Source: Gaiellasilicea sp963707575
Lineage (GTDB): Bacteria; Actinomycetota; Thermoleophilia; Gaiellales; Gaiellaceae
DNA: 64,000 bases
Assembly: GCA_963707575.1 (NCBI GenBank)
Contig: OY970171.1
Location: 682,001 to 746,000 of the forward strand
Direction of reading: 5' to 3'
Shown here: in pieces, positions 33,297 through 41,758 of the stretch
Layout of the letters: each line of letters begins with the position of its first letter
Numbering within the stretch: the stretch's first letter is position 1
Notes under the pieces: model-generated
Databases searched by the model: none
Told to the model about the DNA's origin: nothing
The model's input: only the letters and a program-made list of their open reading frames with translations
Program-made: the position numbers and the translations under genes

Positions 33297-34715
33297 GTGA
33301 GACGACTCGTCCAGTTCCTGGTCGCGGCAACGGTCGTGAGCCTGCTGATTCCCGCCCTCGCGTTCGGGGGCTCGCGCATGTACGTCGGATTCCACGACGA
33401 TCCCAACTTCCGCTTCGAGGAGAACCGCGGGGCGTCGCTCGATCAGGCACGCGATGCCAACGCCACGATCGTGCGCACCCTCGTCACCTGGGCGAACGTC
33501 GCCCCCAAGCGGCCGAAGAACGCCGCCAACGCGTTCGATCCCGCCTACCGCTTCGACGACCTCGACGAGCTCGTCCGCAACACGCAGAAGCGCGGGCTGG
33601 AAGTGCTCCTGACCGTCTGGGGCACGCCGAAGTGGGCCAACGGCGGCAAGAAGCCGAACATCCTGCCGAAGCGGAACGCGGACTTCACGAACTTCATGCG
33701 CGCGCTCTCGTCGCGCTACTCGGGCCGCAATGCCGGCTACCCGTTCGTCCGCTTCTACTCGGTATGGAACGAGTCGAACCTCCAGCTCTTCCTCTCGCCG
33801 CAGTTCGACGCCAAGGGGCGCTCGGTCGGCCCGAAGCTCTACGCGAAGCTCTATGCGGCCGGCTACGCCGGCATCAAGGCCGGGAACGCGCGGGCGAAGG
33901 TCGCCATCGGCGAGACCTCGACGCACGGCCGGGACAAGGACGTGAAGGGCCAGTCCGACACGCACTCGCCCGGACGCTTCGCGCAGCTCGTCGCGCAGGC
34001 GAACCCGCGCCTCAAGTTCGACGCCTGGGCGCATCACCCCTATCCGACGCCGCAGTACCTGAAGCCGACGCAGAAGGTGCTCTGGCCGAACGTCTCGCTC
34101 TCGTCGCTGCCTCGCTTCGAGCAGTCGCTCGACAAGTGGTTCAAGCGCAGCAAGACGCGCATCTGGATCACCGAGTACGGCCACGAGACGAAGCCGGACG
34201 GCGAGAAGAAGGGCATCTCGCGGGCGCTGCAGGCGACCTACGCACTGCAGGCCTTCAACATCGCCCGCAAGGACGCCCGCGTGGACATGTTCGTCTGGTT
34301 CGTGCTCCGCGACCATCCGACCACGGTCTGGCAGAGCGGCCTGATCACAAAGAGCGGGACGCCGAAGCCGGCGCTCGCGCGCTTCCGAGCCGCCGCGAAG
34401 GTGGTCGACATCCGCAACGCGATCATGAGCGTTCCCGGCGGCCGCGCCCCGATGGTGACGGTTCCGCTGCGCGAGTACGGGAGCGGCACGGCGACCGGCG
34501 AGTCGGTCGGCGTCAACTTCCAGGTCTTCGAGAAGGGGAAGCTCGTCGCAACCGGTCAGTCCAGCGCGCCGTTCGGCTCCGACGCGACGGTACGCGTCCC
34601 GCTGACCGGCTTCTCGCCGGTGCGGAAGCGGACGTACACCGTCCGGCTCGAGGCGAACGTCTTCAGCGGCGGCGGCGTGAAGCTTCAGCGCACGTACACG
34701 CTGGTCGCGACCTAG
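33297..34715 (+). CDS. Secreted glycoside hydrolase, (beta/alpha)8 clan A type
   Basis: 472 aa with a signal peptide (residues 1-25). The middle is a TIM barrel: VRTLVTWANVAP, VWGTPKWAN, the acid/base Glu in YSVWNESNLQ (about 159) and the nucleophile Glu in WITEYGHET (about 293). This arrangement fits GH5/GH39-like enzymes. The last 110 residues are a beta-sandwich (about 365-472). Substrate cannot be told; it may act on plant or microbial polysaccharide. GTG 33297 is preferred over ATG 33291 because the site GAGAGGAG is then 6 bp away. Confidence 0.85.
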   Translation: MRRLVQFLVAATVVSLLIPALAFGGSRMYVGFHDDPNFRFEENRGASLDQARDANATIVRTLVTWANVAPKRPKNAANAFDPAYRFDDLDELVRNTQKRGLEVLLTVWGTPKWANGGKKPNILPKRNADFTNFMRALSSRYSGRNAGYPFVRFYSVWNESNLQLFLSPQFDAKGRSVGPKLYAKLYAAGYAGIKAGNARAKVAIGETSTHGRDKDVKGQSDTHSPGRFAQLVAQANPRLKFDAWAHHPYPTPQYLKPTQKVLWPNVSLSSLPRFEQSLDKWFKRSKTRIWITEYGHETKPDGEKKGISRALQATYALQAFNIARKDARVDMFVWFVLRDHPTTVWQSGLITKSGTPKPALARFRAAAKVVDIRNAIMSVPGGRAPMVTVPLREYGSGTATGESVGVNFQVFEKGKLVATGQSSAPFGSDATVRVPLTGFSPVRKRTYTVRLEANVFSGGGVKLQRTYTLVAT

Positions 34716-34729
34716 GCGTCTCCGACCGA

Positions 34730-34765
34730 CGTACGTGGGTCGTCCCTCCGGGGCGGCCACGTACG
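34730..34765. terminator. Long hairpin between glycoside hydrolase and DUF72 genes
   Basis: Outer arms CGTACGTGG/CCACGTACG (34730-34738, 34757-34765) enclose inner arms CGTCCC/GGGGCG. It ends 9 bp before the DUF72 start. It may terminate the upstream transcript or serve as an operator for the next gene. Confidence 0.5.
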
Positions 34766-34774
34766 ATCGGGCGC

Positions 34775-35755
34775 ATGGCGGCGACCGTGCGCGTCGGCAC
34801 CTGCTCCTGGGCCGACGAGACCCTGACGAAGGTCTGGTACCCGCCGGGCGTGCGCTCCGGCGAGGCCCGGCTGCGCCACTATGCAGAGCGCTTCGGCGTC
34901 GTCGAGGCGAACTCCACCTACTACCGCCTCCCGGACGGCGAGCTCGTCGGGACGTGGGCGGAGCGGACGCCGCCGGGCTTCACGATGCACGTGAAGGCGT
35001 TCGGACTGATGACGCGCCACCCCGTCAAGGTCGAGGCGCTGCCCGAGGACCTGCGCGACGCGATGCCGGTCGACGAGCGGGGCCGGGTCGACCGGCCCCC
35101 GCGCGAGCTGCGCGCCGAGGTCTTCCAGCGCTTTGCCCGAGCGCTCGAGCCGCTGCGCTCGACGGGCAAGCTGGGTGGGATCCTGCTCCAGTTCCCCCCG
35201 TACGTCGTGGCCAAGCCCGCCTCGCTCGACTACATCGAGTGGGCGCAGGACCAGCTCCCCGGGGACGAGCTGCTCGTCGAGTTTCGCCACCGAAGCTGGC
35301 TCGACGAGGAGCATCGGGCCGAGACGCTGGCCTTCCTCGAGCGCCGCGGGCTGACCTACGTGATCGTCGACGCGCCGCGCACCGAGGCGAAGAACCTCGT
35401 GCCGACCGTGGTCGCACGCACGTCCGGCACGGCGTACGTCCGCTTCCACGGTCGCAACGCGGCAACGTGGAACAAGCGGACCGGCAGTGCCGCGGAGCGC
35501 TTCGACTACCTCTACTCCGCCGAGGAGCTGCACGAGTGGGTCGAGCCGCTGCGCGAGCTGGCCGGCGAGGCCGAGCGCGTCTACGGCATGTTCAACAACA
35601 ACGGCCGCTCGGACATGCCGGCCTTCGGGGGGCTGGAGGGACTGGATCCGTACGAGGTCGCCGGCGACCCGCAGAAGGGCCTCGTCGCGCAGGCGCCCGC
35701 GAACGCGCTGATGCTGCGCCAGGCGCTCGCCGACGCGGGCGTGCCCGTCGCCTAG
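34775..35755 (+). CDS. DUF72 (YecE-like) protein
   Basis: 326 aa single-domain TIM-barrel-like protein. Typical marks: VRVGTCSWADETL at the start, VVEANSTYYRLP, FTMHVKAFGLMTRHP, GGILLQFPPYV, EFRHRSWL, YVRFHGRN and the late MFNNNGRSDMPAF. Members bind a phosphate and are sometimes near Fe-S genes, but the activity is unknown. ATG 34775. Its end overlaps the convergent MDR gene by 4 bp. Confidence 0.92.
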   Translation: MAATVRVGTCSWADETLTKVWYPPGVRSGEARLRHYAERFGVVEANSTYYRLPDGELVGTWAERTPPGFTMHVKAFGLMTRHPVKVEALPEDLRDAMPVDERGRVDRPPRELRAEVFQRFARALEPLRSTGKLGGILLQFPPYVVAKPASLDYIEWAQDQLPGDELLVEFRHRSWLDEEHRAETLAFLERRGLTYVIVDAPRTEAKNLVPTVVARTSGTAYVRFHGRNAATWNKRTGSAAERFDYLYSAEELHEWVEPLRELAGEAERVYGMFNNNGRSDMPAFGGLEGLDPYEVAGDPQKGLVAQAPANALMLRQALADAGVPVA

Positions 35756-36744
35756 ACCTTGATCAAGGCCTTGCCGCGGTTCTCGCCGCGGAGCATCCCG
35801 ATGAACGCCTGCGGCGCCCGCTCGAGCCCTTCCGTCACGTCGTCGCGGTAGATCAGCCTGCCGTCGGCCAGTAGCCCCCCGAGCCGGGTCAGTGCCTCCC
35901 CGAAGCGATGCGCGTAGTCGCTGACGAGGAAGCCCTCGAGCCGGGCGCGGACGACGATCAGGAAGCCCAGATTGCGGGGCGCGAGCTCCGGCTCGGTCAG
36001 GTTGTACTGCGAGATCTGACCGCAGACGGCGACCCGCCCGCCGAGCGCGAGGCGCCGGAAGATCGTCTCGGAGAGCGCACCGCCCACGTTGTCGAAGTAC
36101 ACGTCCACGCCGCGCGGGCACGCCTCCTTCAGCGCCGCGTTGACGTCGTCCGCCTTGTAGTCGATGCCGACGTCGTAGCCGTACAGCTCCGTCAGGTCGG
36201 CGACCTTCTCGGGGCCACCGGCGAGACCGATCGTGCGGCACCCCGCGATCCGGGCGAGCTGGCCGACGACCTGGCCGACCGCGCCCGCCGCGCCCGACAC
36301 GACCACCGTGTCGCCCGGCTTGGGGCGGCCGACGTCGAAGAGGCCGAAGTAGGCCGTGAGACCCGTTGTCCCGAGCACGTGCAGGTACGCCTGGGCCGGT
36401 GCGAGCGCCGGGTCGATCTTCCTCAGAGCTCCGCCGCGCGCGAGCGCGTAGTCCTGCCAGCCGAGCTGACCCACGACGAGCTCCCCCGCCGCGAAGCGCC
36501 CGTCCTCCGACGCCACGACCTCCCCGACCACCTGACCCGTCATGACGTCGCCCACCTGCGTCGGCTTCGCATACGACCGCGCCTCGCTCATGCGCCCACG
36601 CATGTACGGGTCGAGCGAGAGCCAGTGGGAACGGACGAGCACCTGCCCCGGACCTGCCTCGGGGACGGGGGACTCGACGAGCGCGAAGTCGGACTCCTGC
36701 GGGAACCCGACCGGGCGCGCCGCCAGCGTGATCTGCCGGTTCAC
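35752..36744 (-). CDS. NADP-dependent oxidoreductase, zinc-free MDR family
   Basis: 330 aa, of the CurA/leukotriene-B4-12-hydroxydehydrogenase/enone reductase kind. The N-terminal barrel includes SHWLSLDPYMRGRM, and the Rossmann part has SGAAGAVGQVVGQLARIAGC, then GIDYKADDV and VDVYFDNVGG. No zinc ligands. It probably reduces alpha,beta-unsaturated carbonyl compounds with NADPH, often as detoxification. The adenylate cyclase gene lies just downstream on the other side of its start; no operon partner is clear. Confidence 0.92.
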   Translation of the reverse strand: MNRQITLAARPVGFPQESDFALVESPVPEAGPGQVLVRSHWLSLDPYMRGRMSEARSYAKPTQVGDVMTGQVVGEVVASEDGRFAAGELVVGQLGWQDYALARGGALRKIDPALAPAQAYLHVLGTTGLTAYFGLFDVGRPKPGDTVVVSGAAGAVGQVVGQLARIAGCRTIGLAGGPEKVADLTELYGYDVGIDYKADDVNAALKEACPRGVDVYFDNVGGALSETIFRRLALGGRVAVCGQISQYNLTEPELAPRNLGFLIVVRARLEGFLVSDYAHRFGEALTRLGGLLADGRLIYRDDVTEGLERAPQAFIGMLRGENRGKALIKV

Positions 36745-36756
36745 CGCCTCACCTTC

Positions 36757-38109
36757 TCACGGCAGCGCAACGAGCACGTACGCCTCGACGGTCGCTTCCT
36801 TGCCCTTTACCCGCAGCGCCTGCAGGGGACGGACGGTGGCCGACTCCGGGAGCCGCTCGAGCGTGCCCGCGCCGATCACCACCTCACCCACGGACGCCTC
36901 GCTCTCGAGCCGGGCCGCGAGGTTGACCGTGTCCCCGACGAGCCCGTGCTTGCGGTGGCCGCTCTCTCCTCCGATCACCGCCGCCTGTACGACCCCGCTG
37001 TTCACCCCGACCCGAAAGCGCGGCCAGTCCGGCCGGGACGCGGCGATCGACGCCGCCTCCGACTGGAGCGCCAGCCCGGCCCGAGCAGCGAGGAGCGCGT
37101 GCTCCGGCTGGTCGCCGTCCTTGTTGAAGACGACCATGATCGCGTCGCCGATCAGCTGGTGGACGTCGCCGCCGAGCTCCTGGAGCGCGGGTAGGAGCCG
37201 CCCGAAGTACGTGTTCAGCATCTCGGTCACCACGGCCGGGTCGTTGCGCTCCGAGAACGACGTGAAGCCCGCCAGGTCGGCGAAGAGGATGCTGGCGTCG
37301 CGCGCGCCCGCGAGGGTCTGCTCCAGGTAGAGCGCGCTGAAGCGCTCCTCGTGCCATTCGGACCGGGCCGCCGCCGCGATCAGCAGGAACGCCGACAGCA
37401 TCAACAGGTGCCACTCCCACCACGAGATGCGCCAGTTCTCGGCGAAGGCGATCACGATCATCGCCGCGGCGAGCAGGGCGAAGCCGGACGTGACCGCGAA
37501 GAGGAAGCGGCTGCCGCGGCGCCGGTAGAGACGGGCGTAGCCCGCGGCTCCAATGGCATAGAGCAGCACGCCGATGACGCCGAGCCACGTCTGCCAGCCG
37601 TTCAGCTCCTCCTGCGCGATCTCGGCGTCGAGCGGCGGCAGCCGCGCGAGGGAGAACGTCGCCCAAACCGCCATCACCGCGACGAGCGCGCCGAGCAGGA
37701 GCCGTGCACGGCCGACGATCCGGTCGGACGCCTCCCGTCCGAACTCGAGCCCCGACGCGGCGACGAAGAGGCCGCCCAGCAGGAGCCCGACTGGCGTCGC
37801 GAGCTCGAAGCCGGGATTTGCCCCCAGCAGCACGCCCGGGGTCGCGAGAGCATGCAGACCCAGGAAGCCGGCGCTGACGACGAAGGCGAGCGACACGAAG
37901 ACGAGCCGGGCGTCGCGCCGCCGGGAGGCGGCCGCGAAGACGGCATAGCCGAGCGCGACGGCCGCCGCGGCGGCGGCCAGGACGAGCCAGAAGTGCGCCG
38001 GGTGGTTCTCCCAGCGCGCGTCGAGCTGCGGCTGCTGGCGGACGAGCGTGAGCAGCGCCAGCGGGACGGCTGCGACGGCAAGCGCGCCGAAGACGATCGA
38101 GCGCCTCAT
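36757..38109 (-). CDS. Membrane class III adenylate/guanylate cyclase
   Basis: 450 aa. The first 260 residues hold about seven membrane helices, then the cyclase domain: ILFADLAGFTSFSERND (first metal Asp), GDAIMVVFNK (second metal Asp) and GLVGDTVNLAARLE (transition-state Asn/Arg). It probably makes cAMP; the helices may sense the membrane state or anchor the enzyme. ATG 38109 overlaps the stop of the flavoprotein gene (ATGA), and that gene in turn overlaps a cNMP-binding gene, so enzyme and candidate effector are encoded together. Confidence 0.9.
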   Translation of the reverse strand: MRRSIVFGALAVAAVPLALLTLVRQQPQLDARWENHPAHFWLVLAAAAAAVALGYAVFAAASRRRDARLVFVSLAFVVSAGFLGLHALATPGVLLGANPGFELATPVGLLLGGLFVAASGLEFGREASDRIVGRARLLLGALVAVMAVWATFSLARLPPLDAEIAQEELNGWQTWLGVIGVLLYAIGAAGYARLYRRRGSRFLFAVTSGFALLAAAMIVIAFAENWRISWWEWHLLMLSAFLLIAAAARSEWHEERFSALYLEQTLAGARDASILFADLAGFTSFSERNDPAVVTEMLNTYFGRLLPALQELGGDVHQLIGDAIMVVFNKDGDQPEHALLAARAGLALQSEAASIAASRPDWPRFRVGVNSGVVQAAVIGGESGHRKHGLVGDTVNLAARLESEASVGEVVIGAGTLERLPESATVRPLQALRVKGKEATVEAYVLVALP

Positions 38110-39581
38110 GCAGCTCCGAGCAGCTGCGCGAGCGCCCGCCGGTAGGGCTCGCCGTCGAAAGAGTGCAGAGGATGCGGGTCGAGCCGCTCGATGCGAAGCC
38201 GTCCGCCGCGCCGGATGTAGACGGCGGGGAAGATCCGGCCCTCGCGGTCCAGCTCGACCGCAACTGCGACGCCGTCGTGCCCGCGTTCGTCGACGAAGTG
38301 CTCGAGCGGGACGACGCCGTCGTCCGCGGGGCCGTCGAGCGAGACCGCGCGGGCGAGGTAGCCCTTCTGCGCCCACAGCTCGGGCCGGCGGGCGAGCGCG
38401 TTCCCGAGCAGGGCCGGCAACTCCCGCAGCTCGACGGCGCCGCGCGCCCGCGGCCGACCGAACCGTTCGGCGAGGTGCTGCGCCAGGATGCGGGCGTTGT
38501 AGCGGAAGCCCTGTACCGCGGCCGAGGTCGACACGACGCCGTCGCGGCGCAGCCCGGCCGCGCCCTGGGTCGCGTTCCCGGCGAAGAACACGCCCGGCGC
38601 CGAGGTGCTCTCGAAGAACGGCGTCAGCGCCGGGACCCGACCCTGGGAGACCGTGACGACGCCGAGCTGCGGCAGGTCGAGGAGCGGGGTTCGAAACCCG
38701 GTCGCGGCGATCACCTCGTCCGTCTCGAAGACGAGCTCCCCGGGATGCGTCGTGCCGTGGGCGCGGATGCGAAACCCCTCACCCGTCCGCTCGATCGACT
38801 CGATCGCCGCGTCGAGTGCGATCGTGCCGCCACCGACCATCGCGTCCTCGAGCGGCTGGAAGTAGCGCACACGCACCGTCGAGAGAGCCAGGACCTCGGC
38901 GCGCACGGGCGACGGGGACGCGACGATGAGTTCCCGCGCCCAGGGCAGGAGCCCGTCGGCGAGCTCGAAGCCCGAGTTGCGCTTGCCGATCACGAAGACC
39001 CGGCGGCCGCGATACGAGGCCGCCTCGCGCGTCTCCGCGTAGTGCGGCACCGCCTCGATGCCCTGGATCGGCGAGCGCCACGGCTGCGTGACACCGATCG
39101 CGAAGACCGCCGCGCGGCAGCGGTACTCGCCCTCCGAGGTCTCGAGGACGAGCCGCCCGTCCGGCTCGCGCCGCGTCGCCTCCCAGCGGCAGCCGTAGCG
39201 AACCGCGAGCCCGGCCCCGGTCGCGAAGGCGGTGTGCCCGGCGACCATCTCCTCGCGGGACGGCACCGCGTAGATGCGGTCCATCTGCTGCGGCACGAGC
39301 GCGCGCAGCTCCGGCTCGTCCGCGAGCAGGCTGTTGTGATCGTGCCACTCGTACTCGCGCGACCCAGGCCCGTACGGGGCGTCGGGCTTCGACCAGGAGA
39401 GCAGGCGTCCGAAGATGGGCCACGTGCGGAACATCCCGCCGGGCGCCTCGTCCGCCGAGATCACCGCATGCTCGATCCCGAGCCGCTGCAGGCAATACGC
39501 GGTCTGGAGGCCGCCGGGACCGCTGCCGACGACCACGACGTCGTAGTCGCCCGGGCCGGGCCCGGCGGTCAGCGCGACCAC
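38106..39581 (-). CDS. FAD-dependent NAD(P)H oxidoreductase/monooxygenase-like protein
   Basis: 491 aa two-dinucleotide-binding-domain flavoprotein. FAD site VVVVGSGPGGLQTAYCL near the N-terminus, the NAD(P) site VFVIGKRNSGFELADGLL (an atypical GKRNSG), and the late GVFFAGNATQGAAG. It resembles flavin monooxygenases (FMO/Baeyer-Villiger class) more than thioredoxin reductase because no CxxC is present. Substrate unknown. GTG 39581 lies within the end of the cNMP-binding gene (13 bp overlap). It is the middle gene of the cNMP operon. Confidence 0.85.
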   Translation of the reverse strand: MVALTAGPGPGDYDVVVVGSGPGGLQTAYCLQRLGIEHAVISADEAPGGMFRTWPIFGRLLSWSKPDAPYGPGSREYEWHDHNSLLADEPELRALVPQQMDRIYAVPSREEMVAGHTAFATGAGLAVRYGCRWEATRREPDGRLVLETSEGEYRCRAAVFAIGVTQPWRSPIQGIEAVPHYAETREAASYRGRRVFVIGKRNSGFELADGLLPWARELIVASPSPVRAEVLALSTVRVRYFQPLEDAMVGGGTIALDAAIESIERTGEGFRIRAHGTTHPGELVFETDEVIAATGFRTPLLDLPQLGVVTVSQGRVPALTPFFESTSAPGVFFAGNATQGAAGLRRDGVVSTSAAVQGFRYNARILAQHLAERFGRPRARGAVELRELPALLGNALARRPELWAQKGYLARAVSLDGPADDGVVPLEHFVDERGHDGVAVAVELDREGRIFPAVYIRRGGRLRIERLDPHPLHSFDGEPYRRALAQLLGAA

Positions 39582-39982
39582 TGGTTCGCGTTGCGCAGGC
39601 GCTGCGAGCCGGTCGTCAGCATCTGGACGGCCAGCTTGGGGTGCGCGAGCAGCAGCGGCACGAGCTCGGCTCCCGCGAGCACCGCACAGCGCAGCTCCTC
39701 GGTCTCCGCGACGACGTCTGCGCCGGTCGCATCGCCGGTGAGGATGGAGATCTCCCCGAAGAAGTCACCCGGCCGCAGTCGGGCCCGCTCCTCCCCGTCG
39801 ATCAGGACGGCGGCTTCACCGGCCGTGATCACATAGAAGGCCTCGCCGTCGAGCCCCTCTCGGATCACACGGGCGCCGCGGGGGAAGCTCGCCTCGTCGA
39901 GGACGGCTGCGACCGCCTCCAGCTGGGGCGCGGTGAGGCTCGCGAAGAGCGAGAGCCGGGCGAGCGTTCCCGGATCCACCAT
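39569..39982 (-). CDS. Stand-alone cyclic-nucleotide-binding domain protein
   Basis: 137 aa CAP-type beta roll with no DNA-binding domain: RVIREGLDGEAFYVITAGEA, then the phosphate-binding cassette GDFFGEISILTGDATGADVV. In the cassette the usual Arg-Ala position reads Thr-Gly (ATGAD), so cAMP affinity is uncertain. First gene of a three-gene unit with the flavoprotein and adenylate cyclase; it may regulate the flavoprotein by direct contact. ATG 39982. Confidence 0.88.
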   Translation of the reverse strand: MVDPGTLARLSLFASLTAPQLEAVAAVLDEASFPRGARVIREGLDGEAFYVITAGEAAVLIDGEERARLRPGDFFGEISILTGDATGADVVAETEELRCAVLAGAELVPLLLAHPKLAVQMLTTGSQRLRNANQWSR

Positions 39983-40022
39983 GTGCCGAGGCTACAGAGG
40001 CGGTCTCGCCCCGACAAGCGGA

Positions 40023-41273
40023 TCAGGCGGCGAGGCGGCGCAGGACACGGGCCGCGCGGACGGAATCCGGGCGCGGTCGGAAGCCGTCGATCCGCGCGGG
40101 CAGGAGCTCCGATGAGCGCACGCCGTCGGCGGCGAGCCCCACGAGCAGGATCCCGCTCGCGGTCGTGCGGGGCGAGAGGGCGCCGAAGACGAAGTTCCCG
40201 AGGCTCCACGCGACGAGCCGGCGGCCGCGGCGCTCCAGCGGCTGCAGGACGTGAGGGTGCGCCCCGAGGACGACGCTCGCGCCGGCCGCGAGCGCGGCCT
40301 CCGCGAACGAGCGCTGGCGCCCATCCGGCGTGGTCGCGAGCTCGGTGCCCCAGTGGAAGTAGACGACGACCGTGTCCGCGCGCCGACGGGCACGCGTCAC
40401 GTCCTCGGCGATCCAGGCGGTGTCCGCGCGCGCTGCTCCCGGCTTGCCCTCGGCCGCGTCGAAGCCGAGAGGGCGGACGTCGGAGTAGGCAAGGGTGGCG
40501 ATGCGCAGCCCGCCGCGCACGACGATCGTGGCGCGCCGGGCGCGCGCGAGATCGGCGCCGCCGCCGACGGGCCGGATGCCGGCGCGCCTCGCGTGCGCGA
40601 GCGTGTCCAGGAACGCATCGACGCCGTAGTCGAGGGAGTGGTTGTTCGCGACCGACGCCAGGTCGATGCCCGCTCGCGCCATGCCGGCCAGCGCCCGCGG
40701 AGCGCCGCGGAAGACGTACTGCTTGCCCGGGACCGGCGTGCCGCGATCCGAGACGGCGCACTCGAGGTTGACGATCGCCAGATCGGCCGCACGCAGCACC
40801 GGCGCAACGGCCCTCCACGGCACGTCCGGGCCGCCGGCTGCGATCGCGTCTCCGACCCCGGCGCCCAGGTTGACGTCGCCGCCGGCCGCGAGGACGACCG
40901 GGCGGACGACGAGCGGCCGGAGGCGGGTGCGCCTGTCGCCGACGGCGAGAGCGAGCTCGTAACGGCCGCGTCGGGCCGGAGCGCGCGTGTGCAGCTCGAA
41001 CCGGCCCAGCCGACCGGCGCGAGCGGTGCCGAGCACGACCCCCCGGGCGCGCAGTTGCACGCGGGCGCCTGCGGGCGACCAGCCGGCGACGTCGATGCGG
41101 GCGCCGGGTGCAAGCCAGCGCGGCAATTGCGTGTCGAGTCGCAACGGCGGTGCGCTCGCCCGCTGCGGCGCACGCGCGGGAGCAAGCGCGGGCGCGAGCG
41201 CAGCAGCCGCGCCGGCGGTCGCGAGCACCAAGCCTGCGCCGGCGAAAGCCCGCCGTCTGCCGACGCCGTCCAT
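40023..41273 (-). CDS. CapA-family (poly-gamma-glutamate synthesis type) metallophosphatase
   Basis: 416 aa with a signal peptide (residues 1-33). The CapA fold starts with LAAGGDVNLGAGVG, then LAIVNLECAVSD, ASVANNHSLDYG, VVVYFHWGTE and VLGAHPHVLQPLE; these are the metal-binding Asp, Asn and His clusters of the calcineurin-like fold. A beta domain comes before the enzyme part (about 45-125). It probably acts outside the cell on a polymer. It is 40 bp upstream of the cNMP gene on the same strand. Confidence 0.9.
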   Translation of the reverse strand: MDGVGRRRAFAGAGLVLATAGAAAALAPALAPARAPQRASAPPLRLDTQLPRWLAPGARIDVAGWSPAGARVQLRARGVVLGTARAGRLGRFELHTRAPARRGRYELALAVGDRRTRLRPLVVRPVVLAAGGDVNLGAGVGDAIAAGGPDVPWRAVAPVLRAADLAIVNLECAVSDRGTPVPGKQYVFRGAPRALAGMARAGIDLASVANNHSLDYGVDAFLDTLAHARRAGIRPVGGGADLARARRATIVVRGGLRIATLAYSDVRPLGFDAAEGKPGAARADTAWIAEDVTRARRRADTVVVYFHWGTELATTPDGRQRSFAEAALAAGASVVLGAHPHVLQPLERRGRRLVAWSLGNFVFGALSPRTTASGILLVGLAADGVRSSELLPARIDGFRPRPDSVRAARVLRRLAA

Positions 41274-41339
41274 GGGTCTGAGGTTCGACGTGCACCCCGC
41301 CCGGCCTCCACGTCACGATTTCGTCGGTAGGATGGACGG

Positions 41340-41525
41340 GTGCCGTGCGCGAACACCACCCCTGACCCGCAGTGCGAGCAGGGCGTGCGCTACTGGGAGC
41401 TCGCGGAGACCTGGCGCAACGGCGACTCGAAGGGCGAAGAGTCGCGCTGGGAAGCCGACCGCCGCTACCGCCACGCGAAGATGGTCTACGACGGCCACGC
41501 GGCGACCTGCAGCAAGCCCCGCTGA
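41340..41525 (+). CDS. Small Cys-containing protein, 61 aa
   Basis: GTG 41340 (MPCANTTPDPQCEQGVRYWE). Three Cys (3, 12, 57) and many charged and aromatic residues, with no hydrophobic segment. The start follows AGGATGG. Plausible gene divergent from the CapA-like gene; no family recognised. Confidence 0.5.
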   Translation: MPCANTTPDPQCEQGVRYWELAETWRNGDSKGEESRWEADRRYRHAKMVYDGHAATCSKPR

Positions 41526-41580
41526 CGCCCCCGCGTAGACGAGACTCTCCCCGCAGATCACCGGGCTGAGGGTCGTGGCC

Positions 41581-41657
41581 GGGGCAGCGAAGCTGCCCCC
41601 TTTAGGGATCTTTGCGCGATGGCGGAATCCGCTCCCGCGGATTCCGCCATCTTGCGC
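41581..41657 (+). repeat. Dispersed hairpin repeat, copy F (long hairpin 2)
   Basis: Hairpin 1 (41581-41599, arms GGGGCAGC/GCTGCCCC, loop GAA), linker CTTTAGGGATCTTTGCG, then a perfect 15-bp hairpin 2 (41618-41651, arm GATGGCGGAATCCGC). GCGC flanks it on both sides. It ends 8 bp before the 3' end of the minus-strand tRNA-Ala, so both alanine tRNAs in the window have a copy at their 3' ends. Confidence 0.78.
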
Positions 41658-41664
41658 CAACTAG

Positions 41665-41737
41665 TGGAGCCAGCCGGGCTCGAACCGGCGACCTTCTGGC
41701 TGCCAGCCAGACGCTCTCCCAGCTGAGCTATGGCCCC
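41665..41737 (-). tRNA. tRNA-Ala (anticodon GGC)
   Basis: On the minus strand: acceptor GGGGCCA/TGGCTCC (one G-T pair), D arm TAGCTCAGCTGGGAGAGC, anticodon stem TCTGG/CCAGA with loop CTGGCAG (anticodon GGC), T arm GGTTCGAGCC. CCA not encoded. It follows rsfS by 21 bp and may be read through from that operon. Confidence 0.97.
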
Positions 41738-41758
41738 AAGGTACGCGCCGGATTGTAG

